The notes under the pieces were generated by a model. It did not search any database and was not told where the DNA came from. It saw nothing but the letters and a program-made list of their open reading frames with translations. The translations under genes and the position numbers were made by a program. 64,000 nucleotides of DNA from Dimorphilus gyrociliatus (Eukaryota; Annelida; Polychaeta; Dinophilidae): contig CAJFCJ010000019.1 in assembly GCA_904063045.1 (NCBI GenBank), positions 248,001 to 312,000 on the forward strand. The letters are read 5' to 3'. Of the stretch, positions 50,883-62,498 are shown in pieces. Each line of letters starts with the position of its first letter. Within the stretch, counting starts at the first letter, position 1.

Positions 50883-52406
50883 TTTTTTAGTGCTGTTGAC
50901 AAATCACTTCTCCAACAGGTAATGCTAGCTCTAAATCGGATGTTGTTCTTCGACAGATAACGAGACAGGATCGCACCAAAAAAAAAAAATAACAAAACCA
51001 ATAAGCCTATCTTGAACGAGTAAAAAAAACCGTGAATTCTCTTTTAATTTCGCTTTTTCATTTATTTTTTCTATTTTACTCGGAAGGTGTTCAATAATGG
51101 AAAAGAATGCAGATTGAATAGAGTAGGTGAAAGAATGATTTGCTTTCTCACGCCGAACTCGTTAATTACTATTGCTCTGTATCGAATGGCGATTTAATAA
51201 CGTTTTTTTGGAAAATCAACGTGTCATCGTAAATAATTGCGACGTTCCGCCGTCGATCGAATGAGATAAAGGAGGGAATAAAAAGGTCGATTATAGGCCT
51301 GAGTAGTTGAATACGTATTTTACACGCATTATACTACATAAATAAAAAAAAGTGGTTGAAAGAGGTAAAGGGAAAGGTGGAAGGAAAAGTAGAAAGAAAT
51401 AAAGAAAGGGAGTGGTACGTAAGACTTGTAAAACTATGAACAAAAAGAGAAATGAATGGGTATGCCGGCTTTTTTTTCCCTTTCCTTTTACTCTTATACT
51501 TTTACCATTTTGGACATTTCCACCTTTCCCATTTTCCTTTTTATACTTTCTTTTTTCAAAGAGATATGTTAAACGCGATGGGAAACTGTCTGACATGCCG
51601 TCACTTTCACGGGGGATAGCGTTTCCAGGTTTTTCCCACGCTTACGCGGTTTTTTCTCACATCGCAATCTTGCCAGTAATTTATTCGCGTCCGGACACGC
51701 ACGCGTGCGCACGTCGTTTTTTTTTTTTATATACGCCCCCATTTTTTTAATTAAAGTTATGTAAAGCCTTGTTTGTTGTGTATTCATTTAGTAATTATTC
51801 ATTTAAAAAGGCCATAGAACAAGTGGTAAATCTTCGTATACTGTATATGGTGTTTACTTATTATAGTCTTACAAAAGAGTAATTGAACGAACTTAAATGG
51901 ATCGAGAACGCGGCTTTTATAAGGTCAAATACCGGCTTTTTTTCTCACGCCAGCCAAGGAATGAACGGTGATTAGCTTTATGATGCTTCCCCGCCTTTCG
52001 AACTTGGAGTGAGGTGCGTGGAATGTGTTGACATCGTTGCTGCTCCTCCTCCACCGGTTGAACGTGTATGCCGACGGCGACGGCGGCCTCTGAATAAAAT
52101 AAAAAAATACAAGAGCGTCTATTTATAAGGCGTGAGAACTTTTACGATATGGGAAAAACGGTTGAAGTAAACATTTGTACTACGAACTGGAGTGTTTGGT
52201 AGTCGCGGCGTCGATTAATTCAGTAGATTCCCGTCACCTCTGACCCTTTGCTAATTCTTTGTTTTCCGCCGACGAAAACGCAAAAATAGGCCTAGGCGAC
52301 GCAAAAGTCGTGCGAACTTCCACGCCCTGTCATACGCTAGCCAATAGATGACGGCGATATAGCGAACTATTTATAAAATCGCAGCTGATTGGCCGGCGCC
52401 TCGGTA
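50883..52406. promoter_or_regulatory. Intergenic region upstream of NRARP
   Basis: No gene was found in 1.5 kb. It holds a perfect CSL site (51633-51640), TAGGCCTA at 52287-52294, and GC-richer sequence near the NRARP start, consistent with a regulated promoter. Confidence 0.45.
51633..51640 (-). promoter_or_regulatory. CSL/Su(H) binding site upstream of NRARP
   Basis: TTCCCACG is the reverse complement of CGTGGGAA, a perfect match to the Notch effector consensus. It lies ~850 bp upstream of the NRARP ATG. Confidence 0.5.
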
Positions 52407-52481
52407 ATGCGATCTACTGAATCGAAAACTCCCAGCAGTTTCTCGTTGACCGTCGTCGAGCTTCGACGAGGGACGCGAAAG

Positions 52482-52802
52482 ATGATGGATAAATCTGCTA
52501 CCACCGACTACCAAAAACGCTTCCTGGAAGCTGTTCAAAACTGTGATATGTCTTCTATGACTGAACTATTGAAAGATCGACCAGGGAAGGTTAATGTGAA
52601 CGTGTTTGATAAAAGAACCGGCCAGACACCTCTTCATCAAGGATGCTTGGAAGGAAATATAGAACTTGTTCAATTGCTCATTCGATACGGAGCAGACGTT
52701 CGACTAGCTAATAGAGATGGATGGTCACCTCTCCATTTAGCTTGTTATACCGGTAATGAAAAGGTATATAAATACATCGTGAGGATGTTGCAAGAAGGCT
52801 AA
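52482..52802 (+). CDS. NRARP: Notch-regulated ankyrin repeat protein, 106 aa
   Basis: An intronless frame from ATG 52482 (MMDKSATTDYQKRFLEAVQN). The N-terminal length before the FLEAV helix equals that of vertebrate NRARP, so this start was preferred to an in-frame ATG at 52407. Two clear ankyrin repeats follow: GQTPLHQGCLEGNIELVQLL and RYGADVRLANRDGWSPLHLA, the latter nearly identical to vertebrate NRARP. In vertebrates NRARP binds the Notch intracellular domain/CSL complex, dampens Notch output and is itself a direct Notch target. CSL sites on both sides fit the same feedback here. Confidence 0.93.
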   Translation: MMDKSATTDYQKRFLEAVQNCDMSSMTELLKDRPGKVNVNVFDKRTGQTPLHQGCLEGNIELVQLLIRYGADVRLANRDGWSPLHLACYTGNEKVYKYIVRMLQEG

Positions 52803-52911
52803 ATTGAAAAGAATAAATATAGAGAAAAATAGACAATTTTTGAAAGTATCGAGAAGAAAGAGACTCTCGGTGAAAGTACCTTCTACTCTAGTCATTGATC
52901 CTGCAGACGAT

Positions 52912-52919
52912 TTCCCACA
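52912..52919 (-). promoter_or_regulatory. CSL/Su(H) site in NRARP 3' flank
   Basis: TTCCCACA, reverse complement TGTGGGAA, fits YGTGGGAA. It lies 110 bp after the stop codon, so it may be transcribed in the 3' UTR. Confidence 0.35.
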
Positions 52920-54427
52920 CTAATAAACTGATATGAATCTTATCGGCCAACAGCAATCGGACCGATAAGCGGTGTATAGATACAGAGACAGGCGTAAAAA
53001 CTTTGCGTTGATAGTGAGTCCTTTTTCTCCTTTTACACACATTTTAAATATTTAGTATGTCAATTCAAAAAAAAATGTATGTATCAGTCGATAATGGATA
53101 ACTTATATTTGCATTCAAGTAAACGATTTATGCATATATTTATTGTTTTTATTTATGTCTTATGATTATGTATAAATATACACATAAAATGTATATATTT
53201 ATATTTGTACTTATATTTTTATTGGAATGTTAGAGCTTTTTTTATATGAAGGACAAATTTAAAAAATTTCTATTATGAAAGAAAATAAAAATGCAGATGA
53301 ATATTTAAAAAAAAAACAATATGGTCATATTTACAAGTATAATATACATGAAGTTTATACCTTATTGAAGTATTGTCGGCTATTCTTGAGAAGAAAGAAA
53401 CACATGGCCCGCCCCTGTCTATAGGCCAAAACGCCGCAGGGAAAGCGTCTCGTTTTTCTCGCATAAATATAACCGACTACAAACGATCGGCTCCTTTGAC
53501 CGAGTAATTGATAGCAGATATAGGCGCTGCTAGGTCTGTCGGACAGGTGGCTCGTACAGCTTTCGCTACAGTAGGCAACTTCAATACGCCAAAGGGCCTG
53601 GGGTCAGGTAAGCTGACCGCTGAGCAGGGTAAGAGAGTGAGAGAGAAAAGAAATTTTTTAGCGCCTCTGCACCATCGAGTTTTAAAATAGCGAGCTAATA
53701 GACCAAGCTAAGCGTACGCCCATACCCTCCCTTCCTCCCATTACCCCCTCCCTTGCTATCCAAACCAACTTCCTTTGGTGGGAACCAAGGGTGAACTCGG
53801 TGATGAGTATTCTCTCTGAATTTGTCTGTTGGAGGTCGTAACTTAATTAGCTTGTAAACAATCAAGAATACAGAGGAACTACGCTCTTTCCTAACCTAAC
53901 CTTAACCTCTAAAAGCAACCTCGTTTATTCTCCCTCCTATGGGTTTCTTTATACTGGTAAGGTGGCCGATTAGCGGAATATATTAAGGTAGGAAAAGGGG
54001 CGCGTGCGCCTTATTTGCGTGCGGCGTTTTTTTAGAAGGAGCGCGCGCAACAACACCTGGCGCAAACAAAGGACGCCACGTGCAGCTACTGACCAATGTC
54101 CAGTTGAGCGTCGCATCTGTCCGCTTTGACACGTGCATTGTCGCTTCAAGCTCTATCTTTGCAATCGCAACAAATTACGGAGAAGACGGGTCCATCCAAC
54201 AATCACCTCCTACTCTTTTGCTTTCTCATTTCTAACTTCCTCCTTCCTATATCTTATTCAGAACAAATCGTTTAAAATGTTAATAGGATATAGTGTATAC
54301 GGGTTCCGCCCCACCTCCCCCCTAGTTTCTATCTCTAATAACGGGTTTGTGGAAGGCAGGGAGCGAGAAGACCCTGATAAGGATTAGATGGCTGACATTT
54401 TTCGAGTAATAAATGTCAAAACTATTC

Positions 54428-54435
54428 TTCCCACG
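54428..54435 (-). promoter_or_regulatory. CSL/Su(H) site, NRARP downstream region
   Basis: TTCCCACG, reverse complement CGTGGGAA, a perfect consensus match about 1.6 kb after NRARP. Confidence 0.35.
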
Positions 54436-55873
54436 ACCCATGCCTTCTACGGCGCCCCCGTAAAAATCTGTTGCCGACACGATAGTGCATTTTTTTCCAT
54501 TGCTTGCAATGGAAGGGGGGACATTTAGCGCCCCTAAACGTGTTGACATTGGACAAGGGGGGCCAAGGAGAAGAGGAGTAACACCTGTCGGTGTTACTAT
54601 CGTCTATCCGCTTTTATTCTCCTAATTAATTCCGTTTTTCCTATCTTTTACCAATTTTTCTTGATCCATCAAGTATACGCCCACAGCTACGATACACATG
54701 CCATCACCACGAAACGTCAACAACCAACTGCAACCTCTGGCACGAGCCACACTCTTATAAAAAAAGAAGGTGGTTTGAGTATATAGAATCGTGTCCTCTT
54801 TGTATCTCTCTCTGACGACAGTCATCTCTCTCACCACTCGCCAAACAAAAGATGACCGTAAATTAGAGGTCAAGTAAAGTAAAGCGGACCGCCCGCATAG
54901 CAGTGAAGCAGTGGGGGGTGAGGGGTGAATGTGTTTGTCTAATAAAGAGAAAAAAAAAGGTAAAAAAAACAAGAAAATTGCCTCCCGTTTCCTTCTTCTT
55001 TTGTTGTTCGTCCTTCCACGCTGGGCGACGGAGGTTGTAACGGGAGAGAAAAACCTTACACCAGCTGCACATTGTAAGGCGTAAGATTCTCACGGGAATT
55101 AAAGAACTATATAGTAAGACGCATAAGTCTATATAGCAGAGCCTGCCAAGCTAGAATAAATATTTCCTAAACAAATATACAGAAATCAGGATAGAAGCAA
55201 AATATAACTAATCGAATGTATCAAGAACGGCTTGGAGGCTTTTGCGGTTGAACGATTTGTTGATAGACGAGGTAAGTCAAAGCATACGGAAGGAGATCAC
55301 TAGCTGGAAAATGAATTTGTTTAGAAAAAATATGAAGTGGTTTAGGGGAATAAAAGAAGAAAGGACAACAAGTGGCGAAGCTCGAAACAAGTAAAAACAA
55401 AACTATTTGAAAACTATTTGAAATACTTCAATTTCTATTTACATTCTACGGGGCTAGATAAGACGAAGAAAAACTTGTAAAAATGTGGAACCTGATATTG
55501 GTTGTTGCTGTCGAAAATTCCCTTTCTCCCCCTCCTTTACACCCTGCGGGAGATACTATCAAATAGTCCGGACGGTATTCTAATCGCTCAAAGAAATTTG
55601 TCAACTTGTTTAATTTCCCACAAAAAAGGAAACGTATTGATTAGTTAAAGCAGATTTTTTTTTCTCACGAGACGCTCGACTTCAAACGACGGAAAGGGCG
55701 GTCACCACCTGCTCGTCGTCTAATATAACTATCGCTTTGCCTAATTGGTTGTGACGTAATCGGTCTTATCTGGTAGACGTCGTATTTTTTTAGGCTTTAA
55801 AATGGAAAGAAAAAAGGCGGGGGACGTCAGATGGCATTGCTCGGAATGACGTCATGGGCCAACTTGATAGGGG

Positions 55874-55881
55874 TGTGGGAA
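55874..55881 (+). promoter_or_regulatory. CSL/Su(H) site, NRARP downstream region
   Basis: TGTGGGAA on the plus strand, between NRARP and the kelch gene (about 680 bp upstream of the latter), so it could serve either. Confidence 0.3.
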
Positions 55882-56556
55882 AAACGGCAAAGTTCAAAGT
55901 CGTTGATAAGCGTATCAATTTTGAACGGCTCGTTTGATGGAAAGCACCTGCGAATCGCTGCTAAGAATAATTGAGATAATTTAGGTTTAATTATTCCAAA
56001 CATTTATTACACTTTTCCGTCTGTTAATTATCTTAAATAATACAAATAAAAACAAGAAAAGAAAATAAATATCACGGTCCCGTAACCTATTCAACTCTAC
56101 TTAGAAATTGAACAGACGCAGTCAATAGGCCTATACATACATTTTTTTTCTCTTTTACACATTAAGTTCGGTTATCGTGTCAATATATGTAAAGATAAGC
56201 GGCTTTTATTCCGTCTGAAAGCTAGGTTGTGCAGCAGTCATTCATCGCTTGAATGGGCAATTGATATGTCAGTTGTAGCGAACGTGAAACATAATACGCG
56301 TTTCTTTGTAAAAATCTCAAAGCCTTGCTATAGCCAGCAACAGATGGACGCCAGAATGGACGCACCATCTGCATGTCAGCCCAAACTCGAGTTTTTATTT
56401 TTCTAATGCCAACAAATGTGATTTTCAAATAGTGTTACCTGATAATAAAAATATCTAAAGATATCAGTTACATACAATTTTTATATATATTATTAATTTA
56501 TACAACGTATATATCGATCAAAAGTTGATAAAGCTGAACGGTGATTTAGTAAACAA

Positions 56557-57822
56557 ATGGCTGAATATGGGAGACAACTTTCATCGGATTCCGACACTGT
56601 ATTCCCTTTGATAAAGGATGGGCAATACACTTATACAGTCAGTTCTTATCATACTCCTTCGGAGGCGTCAAAATTTTGTGATTGCGCCAACGAGAGGTCG
56701 CAAATACGGCTTCCGGCCGTTCAGGAGGCTTCTACTAACAACCACAAGGAAATGGAAAACTCTTACATCCTTCTAGTAGATAAGTCCGGCGACGGTCTGG
56801 CGCATTGGTTAAAAGTTTTACAAGTCGGTCATGGCGACAGTGAGGTTATAGTTGATGATTATGTTCACATAGAAAAGTGGAAGACTATACAAGATAGAAA
56901 GGATTTTGAGGTCTGCTCGCTAGATGATAAATTATATATTATAGGGGGTTTGAACATTAGCGACCCGGATCAGGTTCGCACATTGGCAGATGTTGATATT
57001 TATGATCCAGTTAAGAACGATTGGAACCAGTGTTCCCCTCTGCTGACTCCGAGATCCAGATTTGCGTCGACAATAGTTAGAAATCGTATCTACATAGCCG
57101 GAGGCAGAAAATCCGACGGAAGGGTGACGGCCAGCTGCGAAATTTATAACCCAATTACAGATCAGTGGACGAAAATGGGTTTATTACCCGGACCCCGAGT
57201 AGGATTGGCTATAATTGGTACTGAGAAGAACAGACGAGATTTCGTTTACGTTTCTGGCGGTGTTCATGCCAAACAAACTAAAAACAACTTTTGGTGTTAC
57301 GAGAGCCTTAAGTGGTCAGAATTGGACGACGACTACCCACACAAAATACGCAGAAGTCTCGAGAGGCATTGTATGGTTATTGTCGATGGTGTTCTTTACT
57401 TCATTGGTGGTCTTAGCCGACAATTAGAAGGGGGCGAAACTAAGCGCGTTGAAGCGAAAGTTGACGCATTTACTCACCAGGTTACGTTAGCTGACAGGAG
57501 GCGGAGGGCGGATATCATTTGTCCTTGGAATTTAACTTTACCCTCGTTAAACATTGGTAGATATTCTGCCGCTACCGTAGTACTTGGAGATAATATAATG
57601 GTATTAGGGGGGAAATCCGCCAAAGGCGATGCAGTGGTCGAAATTGAAGTGTTTAACATTCACAAGAAGATTTGGAGAACCCTCTTTAAACTACCAGAAA
57701 ATGGTGAATACAGTAACGTAGGAGCCGTTTTATTAAAGGCTACACCAAACTTCGAATTTGAATCCACTCCTCCCACTCCTGACCCTCAGCAGTCAAATCC
57801 GGTTAAATGGATCATGTGGTAG
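56557..57822 (+). CDS. Kelch-repeat protein without BTB domain, 421 aa
   Basis: An intronless frame from ATG to stop. The first ~110 residues have no recognised domain (no BTB or BACK). About five kelch blades follow, each with the glycine pair: KLYIIGGLNISD, RIYIAGGRKSDGR, FVYVSGGVHAKQ, VLYFIGGLSRQLEGG and NIMVLGGKSAKGD. Conserved Tyr/Trp positions follow (SCEIYNPITDQWTKM; FNIHKKIWRTLF). A beta-propeller used for protein binding is expected; without BTB it is not a standard Cul3 adaptor. It may be a truncated KLHL-type or a separate lineage. An AATAAA signal is at 57880-57885. Confidence 0.85.
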   Translation: MAEYGRQLSSDSDTVFPLIKDGQYTYTVSSYHTPSEASKFCDCANERSQIRLPAVQEASTNNHKEMENSYILLVDKSGDGLAHWLKVLQVGHGDSEVIVDDYVHIEKWKTIQDRKDFEVCSLDDKLYIIGGLNISDPDQVRTLADVDIYDPVKNDWNQCSPLLTPRSRFASTIVRNRIYIAGGRKSDGRVTASCEIYNPITDQWTKMGLLPGPRVGLAIIGTEKNRRDFVYVSGGVHAKQTKNNFWCYESLKWSELDDDYPHKIRRSLERHCMVIVDGVLYFIGGLSRQLEGGETKRVEAKVDAFTHQVTLADRRRRADIICPWNLTLPSLNIGRYSAATVVLGDNIMVLGGKSAKGDAVVEIEVFNIHKKIWRTLFKLPENGEYSNVGAVLLKATPNFEFESTPPTPDPQQSNPVKWIMW

Positions 57823-58030
57823 ACAAAGCGGTATTAATTTTCCGCCAGTTTTATCGTATTTTTAGTCAAATAGTCAAAAATAAAGAGCAATGATAGAGAA
57901 TACGTACACTACAGATGTCGCTGTGTGTTTTAAAAAGTTTTGTGTTTTTATATCTTTCCTTATATTAATCAAGAATAAAAGATGCAACGTCAGTAAAAAA
58001 AACTTGCACTTTAAAATCAATTGTGTACAT

Positions 58031-58080
58031 ATATACATATATATATGTATATGTATATATGTGCGTGTGAGTGTATATGT
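58031..58080. repeat. TA/TG microsatellite
   Basis: A mixed (TATA)n/(TGTG)n tract lies in the 520-bp gap between the kelch gene and HMG-CoA synthase. No gene was seen in this gap. Confidence 0.7.
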
Positions 58081-58342
58081 CTGTATTCACAGACGGTTTT
58101 TTTTTTATTTAAGCAAGTACAGATTGTAAAAGTTATATTCATGTTTAATGTAACAAGCACATTATGAAATAACAAACCAATTATAATTAACATTTGCATA
58201 GGATTAATTTCTGCAAAGTTAAAAGAATGTTAAAAAGATAGAAAGAGAAAAAAAGTATTAGTGCATTCTAGTATTTTTTTTTTAATATCTTTTTAAAAAA
58301 TAGACAAAAATATATGAAAAGAATATAAAAAAGTAAAAATTG

Positions 58343-59815
58343 TTAGAGTAATCTCAATGAAGTTTTTGATTGATCGCTATCTGTTCCATCTAGAGGCTTT
58401 CTTTCGTATTTTCTACGATATGTTTCGTCGATATTGGTAAGATACCAAGTTCCGGGGAAAAATGCTGCTACATCAGCCACGGGGCTATGTGGAGCTGACA
58501 GATAAAAAAAAAATGAGAAAGGAGTAATAAGCTGATTAAAAAATATTTAATAATCACCTGTATGGCAAGTAATCTCCCTCAATGCCATAATCTCGTCAAA
58601 GACAGCTGGATCGATTTTTGTCCGACTGTCTAATCGGCTGACAACGTCCGAAATACCCGTGTACAATCGTTTCAATTGGTTCATTTTATCACCAACTCTG
58701 ATGCTAAACATTGTCGAAGAAAGTCCTGAACCGTAAGAGAAAAGAACAATTCTCTTTCCAATTAACTTTTCAGCGCTATGGGATATTAGAAAAGAAATAA
58801 GGGCACCATATAAGGATGCAGTGTACATGTTCCCTATTCTGGTGGAAAGATTTAAAGACGGTTTTGTCTTTTCTTCAAACATTTTTAGACTTGCTTTCAT
58901 GGCTGCTTTTTCAATTTCTTTATTAAAGAATGTTTCACTCAATTCTACATCTTTATGACTCTCTAAACTTGGCCAATTATTATGTTGCCCGTCTACAACA
59001 TCATTCATAACAAGACGGGCAAACGATTTTTGCACAAGTTTACAATACGGGGTATGAAACAAAAAGGCGTCAGCTTGAAAAACAGTAAAAGATTTGGAAT
59101 GTTTTGCGTAATATTTCTTTTTATACAACTTGTAACATTTGTCAAGTGCAACCAAATAGCATGCAGCAGATAGTTTACCGTCAACCAAAGGATATTCAGA
59201 AGTCATATTAGGTTTATAGAAGTCATATGCATGCTGCATATGAGTACTTCGAGTTCCTCTTTCAAGGATCAAAGGGGCATTAGGGCCGAGAAGAAATGCA
59301 ACAGCACCCGCTCCGCCGGTGCAACGAGCATTTCCTCTGGGATAGACGGCAATATCAGAAGCAACCATTAGCGCATATCTGCCATCCCAGGCGCTTGACT
59401 CGAGCCAATTCGCGCAATTAAATAAAGCAGCTGTTCCTCCATAGCAAGCATTCGTGGAATCGACACCCTCAACATCTGAATTTCCCGACCGTTCGAATAA
59501 TTGCATTAGGACAGTCTTAACCGATTTCGATTTATCTACCAATGTCTCGGTTCCGACTTCCAGCCTTCCTATATCCGTATAAGAAATCCTATGCTTTTCC
59601 ATTAACCTTTCAACTACTGTAAGACAAAGTGAGTGGACATCTTCTCTATCAGTGCAAAATGCCATGGTAGTTTGTCCCAAACCAATCGTATACTTTCCAG
59701 TCGAGGCTCCATCAAATTCTTCTAGTTCCGCTTGATCGACATAATGACATGGAAAGTAAATTTCGACAGCCAGAATACCAACGTCAACAGGCCAATTAGA
59801 CATTTTTTCTTTCAT
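58343..59815 (-). CDS. HMGCS1: Hydroxymethylglutaryl-CoA synthase, cytosolic type, ~469 aa
   Basis: Two exons: 59815-58558 and 58494-58343 (phase-1 junction). No transit peptide precedes [15 protein letters not shown], so a cytosolic mevalonate-pathway enzyme is likely. Catalytic residues are in place: Glu in [16 protein letters not shown], the acyl-accepting Cys in [15 protein letters not shown] and His in [12 protein letters not shown]. Other landmarks are [20 protein letters not shown] and [12 protein letters not shown]. The end [19 protein letters not shown] matches the family. It condenses acetyl-CoA with acetoacetyl-CoA. A second in-frame ATG at 59803 is an equally good start. The long first exon is unusual next to intron-rich neighbours. 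Confidence 0.97.
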
Positions 59816-60719
59816 CTTTCATCAAATACGTTTCATTCTAACGTGATGCGTCAATTAATCTAGGGTAGAATAAAATTTACTTTTGTTAACTCACAATCAC
59901 GCCGTTCAAAACAATTGTGCAATAGGATTTTATGATTAATGCTTGTTTACGTTCAACAAAGGATATAACTAAACCAATCAAAGTAGAGCAGTATATGTCA
60001 GTACCCTTCTAATCCCGGGTGCAACGCACTTGAACATTGAACTACGTAACGAGCTAATTTTAGGCATACCAATGGGATAAGTACTCCGCTTCTAATATTT
60101 CTTTATGCCAATGTAAAAGGATTCAGGTGTTTATAGGCCTACTCCACTTTTTTAATAGAACATCTCTCTCAAGAGATCTAAAGTGGCCCTACAATACGTA
60201 TAAATTTATGAATATTTACTTCAAATAAATAAATGTTTTGTAAATACTAATTGTAAAAGACAATAAAATATATTAGATGTTGACCTTCAAGGTAATAATG
60301 ACCTTTCCGTTCTGAATAAATTAGGAACATTTCCTAAAACAATTGTCTAACAGAATAACCCTATATACGAATGAATTTTTAAAGAGAACCCTGTTAAACT
60401 TTGGCAAATATTAAGTTTTCCTTTTTCGCTAATTCTTCCTTATTTTTTTATATCAGTAACTTTTCAATGGCTTCTTGTCACGAATTTTTATGGCTTAAAA
60501 CCATTCGATTCAAAAATAAAACATTAGGGAACCTTAGAACGTCTTCTTGAGACGGAAGGGCTACTTCCCGTCTATTCTTACACTAAGTTTGTATCTTTGG
60601 ATGTGAGAACCACACTTGACGCTATTAAAAACGCTTCTCGACTAGATGTCATTCTAATCTGTCGAATCTACTTAGTACTACTAAGTGCTGCGCAATTTCC
60701 TTCGTATTTCACGTCATTC
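59816..60719. other. Divergent intergenic region, HMGCS / globin
   Basis: No gene was recognised. TAGGCCTA lies at 60134-60141. The frame upstream of the globin ATG is open to about 60597, but has no ATG and no conserved content. Confidence 0.4.
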
Positions 60720-62232
60720 ATGGGTTGCCAGCAAACGAAAGTTTCAGACGCGGCTAAAAACAAACAGTCTGAACAGTCGCAAGCTTCACCGGTTGACCCG
60801 CGTTTACCCTTGACCGCCAGACAAGCGTTTAAGTTAAAGTCATCATGGAAAGGAATAAAGAGGAATATGGAGGCTACCGGTGTTGAAATGTTTGTCAGGT
60901 AAAAAAATCTACTAATAAAACGTTTGTAAATAAAATTTTCTGCCTGTTTAAACGAAACAATCTGGTAGGCATATTTAGATATGGAAGAGAACGCCCTTGA
61001 GGAGAAGATAGATATATAAAAAACGATTAAAACTTTAGAAGTCTGTAGAATAAGTCATTAAAAGTCAATGAAAGAGATTGAGAACTAATAGAAAAAGAAG
61101 GGCGAGTGATGCGTGTGTCTTTTGTATAGCTTCTGACCGCCAAACTTTCTTTCATTTCCCTTGTACTTTTCCAAAGGTTTCTACGTCTAGAAATAATTAT
61201 CTTCTTTCAGGCTCTTCCAACAAAATGGCCATTTGAAGACGCTGTTCAAAGACATACGAGATCTGCAAACGGCGGATGAGTTGAGAGCCCACGAAGCAGT
61301 TGAACATCATGGTAGTTTGGTTATGAGCGTGCTTGATGAGGCAATAAGTAATATAGACGACGTCGATCACGTGATAGAGGTCTGTCAACGAACTGGTAAA
61401 TCACACTCGAAATTTACTGGTTTTTCTCCTGAACTATTTTGGGTAAGTGCAAAAAATACAATAAGGCTTATTATTGCTTATCTAAGACTAACAAGACTTT
61501 ACGTATCGTCTAATTTGCAAACTGAAAATTTTGCTCATAAAAAACAATCTGAGAAAATTTTAAATCAAAATGATAGTGTAGGTATGAAAGTCTTATGATT
61601 CATAAACCAATATATATGTGTATGTATGTCAGTAAATTCCTTGAAACTTATGTATTGCATGCAAAATTTATCATTTCTCCCACCCCCCCCCCTTATAGAC
61701 AGTATATACAGTATATGTATAAATGTATTTTTTCTTCCATCATTTATTTTACTTTCTTCTAAGTAGTAACATTACCGTAATCCTGCACTTATTAATAATA
61801 AATAACATAATGTTATGCTGCTAATTATTGTTGTTTTTTGCACTATTTTTAAAGTTCCTTAGTATCATACTAATATGGATAATATTTTATATAATCTCTA
61901 CAGTTGATAAATTATCCTTCGTGCAGTCACCGAAAGTTACTCTAGGCGATGACTATAAAACGCAAACCCATGGAATCTACACGATAACTATAAGCTTTAA
62001 TTTAAACAAATTAGTTGCGTCTATTGGCAACTTAATGCTCATTTCAATGATGCCATTCAAAAATAGACAGATCATTTTTGTTTTTAAACAGCTAGCCGAA
62101 GAATGTTTCTTGGATGCCGTTAAAGTAATTCTGGGGGATCGTTACACAGATAACATGCAAATCATCTATCAAGTCGCAATCAAGTTTATTATCCAAAACC
62201 TCAAGAACGGTTATAAGTCAGGATCTCAATGA
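60720..62232 (+). CDS. Globin-X-like, N-terminally acylated globin, 183 aa
   Basis: Exons are 60720-60898, 61211-61442 and 62092-62232. The two introns fall at the classical globin positions B12.2 (phase 2, inside the Arg of MFVR-LF) and G7.0 (phase 0, before LAEECFLDAV). The protein begins MGCQQTKVS, a consensus for N-myristoylation of Gly2 plus palmitoylation of Cys3, the hallmark of membrane-bound globin X. CD1 Phe is in KTLFKDIRD, distal His E7 in VEHHGSLVMSV, and proximal His F8 in GKSHSKFTGFSPELFW. Such globins are thought to act in redox or signalling protection of membranes rather than oxygen transport. A decayed copy of the last exon lies in intron 2. Confidence 0.92.
61903..62015 (+). 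pseudogene. Degenerate duplicate of the globin terminal exon
   Basis: The reading at this position (VDKLSFVQSPKVTLGDDYKT then HGIYTITISFNL) aligns with the real last exon (LAEECFLDAVKVILGDRYTD then QIIYQVAIKFII), sharing F, KV-LGD-Y and IY. The homologous acceptor (CTACAG) is one base out of register, and splicing there would run into a stop. A nearby GTGCAG at 61926 would keep the frame, so an alternative C-terminus is possible but improbable. Confidence 0.5.
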
Positions 62233-62487
62233 GTTCTTCCATTCTCTCTAATTTTGTTTTGCACAATTCTAAGAAGGAGAGAAACATTAGATGAATATAT
62301 ATAAAGCGAGTTAATGTTGTTTTCCATAGAATCTGAACAGAATTCCCTTCAAATTGGAAATATTGCACAAACTTGTAACTTAATAATTTATTTCTTTATT
62401 TTTTAGTCAAATAAGTAATAAACGTCAAGGTGTTCTTTGAAAGGGTTTTTAACTTTCATTTACTCTAGATGACGCCACAAAAACATC

Positions 62488-62498
62488 AGATGGCGTTA
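62488..62498 (+). promoter_or_regulatory. CTCF-like motif
   Basis: AGATGGCGTTA in the 1.5-kb gap after the globin; a variant of the recurring motif, near an AT-rich spacer. No coding exon was seen between 62233 and 63765, though noncoding 5' exons of the last gene are likely (a CCACAG-GTAATT donor at about 62597). Confidence 0.3.

Larger units (their letters stand above)
52803..56556. promoter_or_regulatory. Long intergenic region downstream of NRARP
   Basis: This is the largest gene-free stretch (3.75 kb). It contains CSL-type sites at 52912-52919, 54428-54435 and 55874-55881, E-box-like CACGTG cores near 54076 and 54131, a TAGGCCTA at 56126-56133, and CTCF-like cores in reverse orientation near 53656 and 54522. 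No coding exons were found. It may hold NRARP enhancers. Confidence 0.35.

Noticed and set aside
52407-52481. N-terminal extension of NRARP from ATG 52407
   Set aside because: It is in frame, but the extra 25 residues have no counterpart in NRARP, and the start at 52482 gives the family's usual length before the first helix.
53508-54549. Short ORFs in the NRARP downstream region (53508-53690, 54322-54549)
   Set aside because: Short, biased composition, no splice context and no recognised motif; treated as noncoding.
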